Assembly (NCBI GenBank): GCA_003246795.1
Contig: QKCS01000251.1
Coordinates: 1 to 6,293, forward strand
Length of the DNA stretch: 6,293 nucleotides
Source: Alphaproteobacteria bacterium
Lineage (GTDB): Bacteria > Pseudomonadota > Alphaproteobacteria > Micropepsales > Micropepsaceae
Reading direction: 5' to 3'
The translations under genes and the position numbers were made by a program. This document shows, piece after piece, positions 1 to 5,746 of this stretch; the first letter of the stretch is position 1; each line of letters starts with the position of its first letter. The notes under the pieces were generated by a model. That model saw only the letters and a program-made list of their open reading frames with translations. It ran no database searches and was not told where the DNA came from.

Positions 1-13
1 GAAACCCCACGCC

Positions 14-42
14 GGAAATGGCGGATTTCCTGGCTGTGGAAA
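14..42. repeat. Two mutually exclusive short inverted repeats
   Basis: GGAAAT (14-19) pairs with ATTTCC (25-30) around a 5-base loop. The same right arm, as TTTCC (26-30), can instead pair with GGAAA (38-42) around a 7-base loop. The two hairpins compete for bases 26-30. No T-run follows either, so they do not look like intrinsic terminators. With stems of only 5-6 base pairs, chance is a real possibility. Confidence 0.3.
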
Positions 43-103
43 GTCCTGATTTCGCTGAAAAATCCTAGGCTTGGATCGGCAAAATCGGTATGGTCCGGCC
101 GCG

Positions 104-118
104 TTTCAAACTTTGAAA
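104..118. promoter_or_regulatory. Perfect palindrome just upstream of gyrA (operator candidate)
   Basis: TTTCAAA (104-110), a single C (111) and TTTGAAA (112-118) form a perfect 7+1+7 inverted repeat. It ends 10 bases before the TTG start of gyrA, in the zone where a ribosome binding site would lie. No strong Shine-Dalgarno sequence is present; only the purine run GAAAAAAGA (115-123) precedes the start. The symmetry and the A/T-rich composition within a GC-rich genome fit a protein-binding operator. A weak RNA hairpin masking the translation start is the alternative. The regulator is unknown and function is inferred from symmetry and position only. Confidence 0.4.
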
Positions 119-128
119 AAAGACCCCA

Positions 129-2891
129 TTGTCCGGCACAAAAGATAACGCGCCGGCGGCCGGTTCGCCCGGTCAGCCAGGCGGCGAGATTCATCCGATC
201 TCCATCGAAGAGGAGATGAAGCGTTCGTATCTCGATTACGCGATGAGCGTGATCGTGAGCCGCGCGCTTCCCGACGTGCGCGACGGCTTGAAGCCCGTGC
301 ACCGGCGCATCCTCTATTCGATGCACGAGGCGGGCTACACGCACAACAAACCGTATCGCAAGTCGGCCCGCGTCGTCGGCGACGTGATCGGTAAGTACCA
401 TCCGCACGGCGACCAATCGGTCTACGACGCGCTGGTGCGCATGGCGCAGGAATTTTCCATGCGCGTGCCGCTCGTAGACGGGCAAGGCAATTTCGGTTCG
501 GTCGATGGCGATCCCCCCGCGGCGATGCGCTACACCGAAGTGCGCATGACGCGCGCGGCGGAAGCGCTGCTCGAGGACATCGACCTCGACACCGTGGACT
601 TCCAGGCGAACTACGACGGGCAGGACCAAGAGCCGATCGTTCTGCCGGCGCGATTCCCGAATCTGCTCGTCAACGGGTCGGCCGGCATCGCCGTCGGCAT
701 GGCGACGAACATTCCGCCGCACAATCTGGGCGAAGTGATCGAGGGTTGCTTGGCTTACATCGCCGATCCTGAGATCGGCGTCGAGCAACTGATCGACATC
801 GTGCCCGGTCCCGACTTTCCGACCGCGGGCCAGATCATGGGGCGGAACGCCTCGCGGCTTGCGCTCGTGCGCGGGCGCGGCGGCGTGGTCGTGCGCGCGC
901 GCTCGACCATCGAAGAGATTCGCAAGGACCGCGAAGCGATCATCGTCACCGAGCTGCCCTTCCAAGTGAACAAGGCGATGCTGATCGAGAAGATCTCGGA
1001 ACTCGTCACGGAAAAGCGCGTCGAGGGCATCTCGGGCGTGCGCGACGAGTCCGATCGTCACGGCATGCGCATGGTGATCGAGATCAAACGCGACGCGATG
1101 GCCGACGTCGTATTGAACCAGCTCTACCGCTTCACGGCGCTGCAGTCTTCGTTCGGCGTCAACATGCTGGCGCTCGACCGTGGGCGGCCGCAGTTGATGA
1201 ACCTGAAGGACATGATCCGGGCGTTCGTCAACTTCCGCGAAGAGGTCGTGACGCGGCGGACGAAGCGCCTGTTGAACGACGCGCGCGACAAGGCTCACGT
1301 GTTGGTGGGTCTCGCGATCGCCGTCGCCAATATCGACGAGTTCATCCGGATCATCCGCTCGAGCCCCGACGCCACGACGGCGCGCGCGCGGTTGACGGAG
1401 CGCAACTGGCCGGCGCTCGACGTGGCCCCGCTTGTCGCGCTGGTCGATGATCCGCGCCACGCGATGCAGGCGGACGGCACGCTGAGACTGTCGGACGAGC
1501 AGGCGCGCGCGATCCTGGAATTGCGTTTGCAGCGCTTGACCGCGCTTGGACGCGACGAGATCGGCAACGATCTTCAGGCGCTCGGCAAGTCGATCGAGGA
1601 ATATTTGAGCATCCTGCGTTCGCGGGAGCGGCTGATGGCCGTCGTGCGCGAAGAGCTGGTTGCGGTGAAGGACGCTTTTGCGACGCCGCGGAAGACCGAG
1701 ATCATCGACGTCGACATCGAAGTCGAAGACGAAGACCTGATTCAGCGCGAAGAGATGGTCGTCACCGTCACGCACCAGGGCTACATCAAGCGCGTGCCGC
1801 TCAACGCCTATCGTGTGCAGGGGCGCGGCGGTCGTGGGCGCGCGGCGATGTCGACGAAAGAAGAAGATTGGGTCTCAAGCCTGTTCGTCGCCACGACGCA
1901 TCAGCCGCTGTTGTTCTTCTCGTCGACCGGCATGGCGTACGTGCTGAAGACATGGCGGTTGCCCTTGGCCACGCCTCAGGGCAAGGGCAAGGCGCTGATC
2001 AATCTGCTGCCGCTGAAAGAGGGCGAGGGGATTACGCGCGTCTTGGCGCTGCCCGAGGCCGAGCTCGAATGGGACAAGTTCGAAGTCGTGTTCGCCACCA
2101 AGTCGGGCGACGTCCGGCGCAACGCGCTCAGCGATTTCCGCAGCGTGAAGGCGAACGGCAAGATCGCGATGAAAATCGTTTCGGGCGACGCGATCATCGG
2201 CGTGTCGATCGCCACGAAGAACGACGACGTTCTTTTGACGACGCGTCGCGGCAAGTGCATTCGCTTTTCGACCGAAGACGTGCGTGTGTTCAAAGGGCGC
2301 GAGTCGACGGGCGTGCGCGGCATCAAGCTCGCCGCCGAGGACGACGTCGTTTCGATGGCGATCCTGCGGCATGTCGAGGTTTCGGTCGAAGAGGCGCGGG
2401 CGTACCTGCGGCAGGCGGCCACGATGCGGCGGGCCGCGGGCGAAGAGGCCGACGTGCCCGACGTGCCGGCGGACGAGGGCGAAGAAGCCGGGGCGGCGGA
2501 GATCGCGCTCACGCCAGAGCGCTACGCGGAACTTGGCGCGCAGGAGCAGTTCGTTTTGACGGTTTCGGAAAACGGATTCGGCAAGCGGTCCAGCGCTTAC
2601 GAGTACCGGGTCACCGGGCGCGGCGGCTCGGGCATCGTCGCGATGGCGATGACCCGGAAGAACGCTCGGATCTCCGCGTCGTTCCCTGTCGAAGACACGG
2701 ACCAGTTGATGCTCATCACCGACGGCGGGCAGACGATCCGCGTGCCGGTCGGGCAAATTCGGGTCGCCGGCCGCGCGACGCAGGGCGTCATCCTGTTCCG
2801 GCTGTCGGAAGGCGAGCGGGTCGTTTCGGTCGAGCGGATCGGCGAAGGCCAGGAAATCGACGAGGACGCGACGGAAGGACCCAAGGTTTAG
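129..2891 (+). CDS. gyrA: DNA gyrase subunit A
   Basis: This is the breakage-reunion subunit of DNA gyrase (A2B2 with GyrB), which introduces ATP-driven negative supercoils. The winged-helix and tower region (about residues 25-520) carries YLDYAMSVIVSRALPDVRDGLKPVHRR at 34-60, the quinolone-resistance region around 80-120 and the catalytic tyrosine Y135 in AAMRYTE. The C-terminal beta-pinwheel holds a GyrA box, QGRGGRG (564-570), which marks it as GyrA rather than ParC, and a second box-like TGRGGSG (829-835). An acidic insert (about 750-803) and an acidic tail resemble alphaproteobacterial GyrA; 920 residues fits that group. The TTG start is chosen because a stop lies in frame at 114-116 and the next candidate, ATG 216, would delete the conserved IHPISIEEE. 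The residue aligned with E. coli Ser83 is Gln96. It probably leads the operon with coaD-queA-tgt. Confidence 0.97.
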   Translation: MSGTKDNAPAAGSPGQPGGEIHPISIEEEMKRSYLDYAMSVIVSRALPDVRDGLKPVHRRILYSMHEAGYTHNKPYRKSARVVGDVIGKYHPHGDQSVYDALVRMAQEFSMRVPLVDGQGNFGSVDGDPPAAMRYTEVRMTRAAEALLEDIDLDTVDFQANYDGQDQEPIVLPARFPNLLVNGSAGIAVGMATNIPPHNLGEVIEGCLAYIADPEIGVEQLIDIVPGPDFPTAGQIMGRNASRLALVRGRGGVVVRARSTIEEIRKDREAIIVTELPFQVNKAMLIEKISELVTEKRVEGISGVRDESDRHGMRMVIEIKRDAMADVVLNQLYRFTALQSSFGVNMLALDRGRPQLMNLKDMIRAFVNFREEVVTRRTKRLLNDARDKAHVLVGLAIAVANIDEFIRIIRSSPDATTARARLTERNWPALDVAPLVALVDDPRHAMQADGTLRLSDEQARAILELRLQRLTALGRDEIGNDLQALGKSIEEYLSILRSRERLMAVVREELVAVKDAFATPRKTEIIDVDIEVEDEDLIQREEMVVTVTHQGYIKRVPLNAYRVQGRGGRGRAAMSTKEEDWVSSLFVATTHQPLLFFSSTGMAYVLKTWRLPLATPQGKGKALINLLPLKEGEGITRVLALPEAELEWDKFEVVFATKSGDVRRNALSDFRSVKANGKIAMKIVSGDAIIGVSIATKNDDVLLTTRRGKCIRFSTEDVRVFKGRESTGVRGIKLAAEDDVVSMAILRHVEVSVEEARAYLRQAATMRRAAGEEADVPDVPADEGEEAGAAEIALTPERYAELGAQEQFVLTVSENGFGKRSSAYEYRVTGRGGSGIVAMAMTRKNARISASFPVEDTDQLMLITDGGQTIRVPVGQIRVAGRATQGVILFRLSEGERVVSVERIGEGQEIDEDATEGPKV

Positions 2892-2987
2892 CCCGAATTA
2901 ACCCAGGGGGCGCGTTGCATGCGACTCACGCTACGCTAAAGATGGGCGTGACATCGTCGCGACGCGCATCCAGGGCTGATACCGATT
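2892..2987. other. Intergenic spacer between gyrA and coaD
   Basis: This is the only sizeable gap inside the four-gene run. It contains a 6-base inverted repeat, TCACGC (2926-2931) and GCGTGA (2946-2951), with a 14-base loop and no following T-run, so it is not a convincing terminator. TTGCAT at 2915-2920 resembles a -35 box, but the best -10 candidate (TAAAGA, 2937-2942, spacer 16) matches only 3 of 6 consensus bases. A secondary promoter for coaD-queA-tgt is possible but unproven. AGGG at 2972-2975 is a weak and rather distant ribosome-binding candidate for coaD. Confidence 0.4.
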
Positions 2988-3563
2988 ATGGGCAAACGCA
3001 CCGGACTCTATCCCGGGACCTTCGATCCGATCACGAACGGGCACCTCGACATCATTTCGCGGGCGGCGAAGCTGGTCGATCATCTCGTCATCGGCGTGGC
3101 GATCAACGAGGGCAAGGGGCCGCTCTTTTCGCTCGACGAGCGCGTGGAGATGGTGCGCCACGAGGTGGAGCCGGTCGCCAAGGCCGAGGGCGTGACCATC
3201 TCGGTCGAACCGTTCGACGTGCTGCTCATGCATTTCGCTGAGCATGTGGGGGCGCAGATCATCATCCGCGGCCTGCGCGCGGTGTCGGACTTCGAGTACG
3301 AATTCCAGATGGTCGGCATGAACATGCAGCTCAATCGCAACATCGAAACGGTGTTCCTGATGGCGGGCGCGGAGCACCAGGCGATCGCCTCGCGGCTCGT
3401 GAAGGAGATCGCATCGCTGGGCGGCGACATCACGCAGTTCGTCTCGCCGTACGTCGCCAAGCACGTGCGTGAGAAGTTCACGGCGCGGGGCGTGAAGTTC
3501 GTGACGCGGTCGGGCCGCGTGATCGACGCGAAGCGCAACGGCCAGAAGGCCAAGGCGAAGTAG
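2988..3563 (+). CDS. coaD: Phosphopantetheine adenylyltransferase
   Basis: CoaD transfers AMP from ATP to 4'-phosphopantetheine, giving dephospho-CoA and pyrophosphate in the cytosol; it is the penultimate step of coenzyme A synthesis. The protein is a single nucleotidyltransferase domain: YPGTFDPITNGHLDII near the N-terminus holds the (T/H)xGH motif (T16-N-G-H19), followed by K43, the substrate-binding IIRGLRAVSDFEYE (92-105) and ASRLVKEIASLGGD (134-147), equivalent to the ISSxLVKE motif. At 191 residues it is longer than typical family members (about 160-170). The surplus is a basic C-terminal tail (about 167-191) ending NGQKAKAK. The ATG start puts the first motif at the usual distance from the N-terminus. 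It is followed with no gap by queA, so the two are probably translationally coupled. Confidence 0.96.
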   Translation: MGKRTGLYPGTFDPITNGHLDIISRAAKLVDHLVIGVAINEGKGPLFSLDERVEMVRHEVEPVAKAEGVTISVEPFDVLLMHFAEHVGAQIIIRGLRAVSDFEYEFQMVGMNMQLNRNIETVFLMAGAEHQAIASRLVKEIASLGGDITQFVSPYVAKHVREKFTARGVKFVTRSGRVIDAKRNGQKAKAK

Positions 3564-4622
3564 TTGCGGGTTGCGGATTTCGATTTCTCGCTTCCCGAAG
3601 AGCTGATCGCGCTCAGGCCCGTTCGTCCACGCGACGCGGCGCGGATGCTAATCGTGCACGAAGGCGCTTCGACCTTCGAGGAAGCTGCCGTTCGCGATCT
3701 CCCGCAATTCCTGCGCGCGGGCGACGTTTGCGTCTTCAACGACACGCGCGTGATTCCGGCGCAGCTCAGTGGCGTTCGCCCGGCGCGGGGCGCGAGCGCC
3801 GATGCTCGCATCGAGATGACGCTGCACAAGCGCGAAGGCGCGGCTCTGTGGGCTGCCTTCGCAAAGCCCGGACGCAAGCTTGCGCCGGGCGACACCGTCC
3901 GCTTCGGCGAAGGCTTGACCGCGCTCGTCGAGGCCAAGGGTGAAGGGGGCGAGATCCGACTGCGGTTCGACCGCGCCGGCGCCGCGCTGGATGCCGCAAT
4001 CGCGGCCGCGGGTGTGACGCCGCTGCCGCCCTATATCGCCGGACGGCGTGCGGCTGATGCGCAGGACAAGATCGACTACCAGACGATCTTCGCGGAATGC
4101 GACGGCGCCGTCGCGGCGCCGACGGCTGGGCTCCACTTCACGCCGGAATTGATGCGATCTCTCGACGATCGCGGCGTAGAACGGACGATGGTTACGTTGC
4201 ACGTGGGGGCGGGCACGTTCTTACCAGTCAAGAGCGACGATACGCACGATCACGTCATGCATGCCGAATGGGGCACGGTATCGCCCGCGACGGCGGATGC
4301 GATCAATGCGGCGCATGCGGCCGGCCGACATGTCGCGTGCGTCGGGACGACGAGTTTGCGGATCGTGGAGAGCGCGAGCGGCGATACGGGCGTCCGGGCG
4401 TTTGCCAGGGACACGCGGTTGTTCATCACGCCGGGCTATCGGTTCAAGAGCGTGGAGGTGCTGCTAACGAACTTCCACTTGCCGCGGTCGACGCTGTTCA
4501 TGCTGGTCAGTGCCTTTTGCGGGATCGAGACCATGCGTGCGGCCTATGCTCACGCCATCGCGCGGCGTTTTCGGTTCTATTCTTATGGCGACGCGTGCCT
4601 TCTGATGCGGAAAGCGGCATGA
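3564..4622 (+). CDS. queA: S-adenosylmethionine:tRNA ribosyltransferase-isomerase
   Basis: QueA transfers and isomerises the ribosyl group of S-adenosylmethionine onto 7-aminomethyl-7-deazaguanine in tRNA, forming epoxyqueuosine, the precursor of queuosine. The 352-residue length and the conserved blocks fit the family: an N-terminal LPEELIALRPVRPRDAARML, then FNDTRVIPAQLSG, PLPPYI, DKIDYQTIF, APTAGLHFT, VTLHVGAGTFLPVK, VGTTSLR and LTNFHLPRSTLFMLVSAF, with RFYSYGDACLL near the end. The TTG start at 3564 is immediately next to the coaD stop (TAGTTG). It restores the family N-terminus MRVxDFDFxLPEE and has AAGGCG (3552-3557) as a Shine-Dalgarno-like sequence within the end of coaD. The stop overlaps the tgt start. 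No PPIase gene lies between coaD and queA, unlike in many Rhizobiales. Confidence 0.96.
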   Translation: MRVADFDFSLPEELIALRPVRPRDAARMLIVHEGASTFEEAAVRDLPQFLRAGDVCVFNDTRVIPAQLSGVRPARGASADARIEMTLHKREGAALWAAFAKPGRKLAPGDTVRFGEGLTALVEAKGEGGEIRLRFDRAGAALDAAIAAAGVTPLPPYIAGRRAADAQDKIDYQTIFAECDGAVAAPTAGLHFTPELMRSLDDRGVERTMVTLHVGAGTFLPVKSDDTHDHVMHAEWGTVSPATADAINAAHAAGRHVACVGTTSLRIVESASGDTGVRAFARDTRLFITPGYRFKSVEVLLTNFHLPRSTLFMLVSAFCGIETMRAAYAHAIARRFRFYSYGDACLLMRKAA

Positions 4623-5746
4623 GTGCGTTCTCATTCACGGTTCAAGCTGGCGACGGTGCGGCCCGCACAGGGTTGATCTCGACGGCGCGCGGCGAGATCC
4701 GCACGCCCGCTTTCATGCCCATCGGCACGGCCGGCACGGTGAAGGCGATGCTGCCCGAAAGCGTGCGTGAGACGGGTGCCGACATCATTTTGGGCAACAC
4801 GTATCATCTGATGTTGCGACCGAGCGCGGAGCGTGTCGCCAGGTTGGGCGGCTTGCACAAGATGATGAACTGGCCACGGCCGATCCTGACGGACTCGGGC
4901 GGGTTTCAGGTGATGTCGTTGGCCCAACTGCGCCGCTTGGACGACGACGGCGTCTCGTTCCAATCGCATATCGACGGGACGATGCATCGATTGACACCGG
5001 AGCGGTCCATGGAAATCCAGGCGCTGCTCGGCTCCGACATTCACATGGTGCTCGACGAGTGTACGCCGTTCCCGGCGGGCGAGGCCGAAGCGGCGCGATC
5101 GATGGAACTCTCGCTGCGTTGGGCGAAGCGGTCGAAGGCGGCGTTCCGCGAGGCGCCGGGGCGGGCGCTTTTCGGCATCGTTCAAGGGAGCGTCTTTCCT
5201 GGATTGCGCGAGCGGTCGGCGGCGGGGCTGAAGGCGATCGGGTTTCCCGGCTACGCGGTCGGCGGACTTGCCGTCGGCGAAGGGCAAGCGCGGATGTTCG
5301 ACGTGCTCGATGCGACGGTGCCGCATCTGCCGGACGACCGGCCGCGGTATCTCATGGGCGTGGGCAAGCCGGACGACTTGGTCGGCGCCGTGACGCGCGG
5401 CGTCGACATGTTCGATTGCGTCCTTCCCACGCGTTCGGGCCGCAACGGTCAGGCGTTCACACGGCGCGGGCCGGTCAATCTGCGCAATGCGCGGCACTCG
5501 GACGATCCGCGGCCGCTGGAAGAGGGTTGCCGGTGCCCGGCGTGTCGGCAGTACTCACGCGCCTATCTGCATCATCTGGTGAAGTCGGACGAAATCTTGG
5601 CGTCGATGCTCGTCACTTGGCACAACCTCACGCACTATCAAGACCTGATGGCGGGCCTGCGCGAGGCGATTTCGGGCGGCGGACTGACGGCGCATGCGGC
5701 CGACGTGATGCGGACCTATGCGGCGGGCGACATCGCGCCTAGTTGA
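4619..5746 (+). CDS. tgt: tRNA-guanine transglycosylase
   Basis: Tgt exchanges guanine-34 for preQ1 in tRNAs with GUN anticodons (Asp, Asn, His, Tyr), the step before QueA. The product has 375 residues, normal for the bacterial enzyme. Visible hallmarks are LTDSGGFQVMSL with the catalytic D92, VLDECTPFP with D146, GIVQGS (186-191), GGLAVGE (215-221) and MFDCVLPTRSGRNG with the nucleophile D266. The zinc site is C304-x-C306-x2-C309 plus H335. These correspond to Z. mobilis Asp102, Asp156, Asp280, Cys318/320/323 and His349. The frame stays open upstream to 4097, but that stretch only shadows queA. The ATG overlapping the queA stop (ATGA) gives the standard N-terminus and has GGAAAG (4609-4614) just ahead. 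The last 8 bases overlap the convergent lipoprotein gene. Confidence 0.97.
   Translation: MSAFSFTVQAGDGAARTGLISTARGEIRTPAFMPIGTAGTVKAMLPESVRETGADIILGNTYHLMLRPSAERVARLGGLHKMMNWPRPILTDSGGFQVMSLAQLRRLDDDGVSFQSHIDGTMHRLTPERSMEIQALLGSDIHMVLDECTPFPAGEAEAARSMELSLRWAKRSKAAFREAPGRALFGIVQGSVFPGLRERSAAGLKAIGFPGYAVGGLAVGEGQARMFDVLDATVPHLPDDRPRYLMGVGKPDDLVGAVTRGVDMFDCVLPTRSGRNGQAFTRRGPVNLRNARHSDDPRPLEEGCRCPACRQYSRAYLHHLVKSDEILASMLVTWHNLTHYQDLMAGLREAISGGGLTAHAADVMRTYAAGDIAPS

Larger units (their letters stand above)
1..128. other. Non-coding leader upstream of gyrA
   Basis: No gene is supported here. The frame starting at base 3 is open until a TAG at 66-68, but its third codon positions are only about half G/C, unlike the strongly G/C-biased genes that follow, so I do not read it as the tail of an upstream gene. 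The segment is visibly more A/T-rich than the rest of the window, as expected for a promoter region. It holds two overlapping short inverted repeats at 14-42 and a perfect palindrome at 104-118. A possible -10 box (TATGGT, 89-94, 4 of 6 consensus bases) has no good -35 partner at normal spacing, so I do not call a promoter. Confidence 0.6.

Noticed and set aside
1875..2756. Minus-strand open frame of 293 codons inside gyrA
   Set aside because: It lies antisense to conserved GyrA sequence, has an Arg/His-rich composition and shows no domain. It follows from the codon bias of gyrA.
129..2891. parC rather than gyrA
   Set aside because: A GyrA box (QGRGGRG) and a full-length pinwheel domain are present, and the N-terminal sequence matches GyrA, as does the gene order with coaD, queA and tgt.
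2915..2942. Possible promoter TTGCAT / TAAAGA ahead of coaD
   Set aside because: The -10 matches only 3 of 6 consensus bases, which is not above chance for a gap of this size.
1868..3241. Long plus-strand open frame (457 codons) spanning the end of gyrA and the start of coaD
   Set aside because: It is out of frame with two unmistakable conserved genes. Its product is Arg/Ala/Gly-rich low complexity, typical of a shadow frame in GC-rich DNA.
3080..3937. Minus-strand open frame of 285 codons across coaD and queA
   Set aside because: It is antisense to two conserved genes, with a Ser/Arg/Thr-rich translation and no recognisable motif.
4103..4121. GC-rich inverted repeat CGGCGCC…GGCGCCG in queA
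   Set aside because: It falls in the conserved codons for DGAVAAPTAG and is explained by GCC/GGC codon choice; no T-run follows.
4097..4618. In-frame extension upstream of tgt
   Set aside because: This stretch encodes conserved QueA in another frame. Tgt family members start at the ATG at 4619.
4631..5497. Minus-strand open frame of 288 codons inside tgt
   Set aside because: It is antisense to the conserved Tgt catalytic and zinc-binding regions, and its composition is that of a shadow frame.
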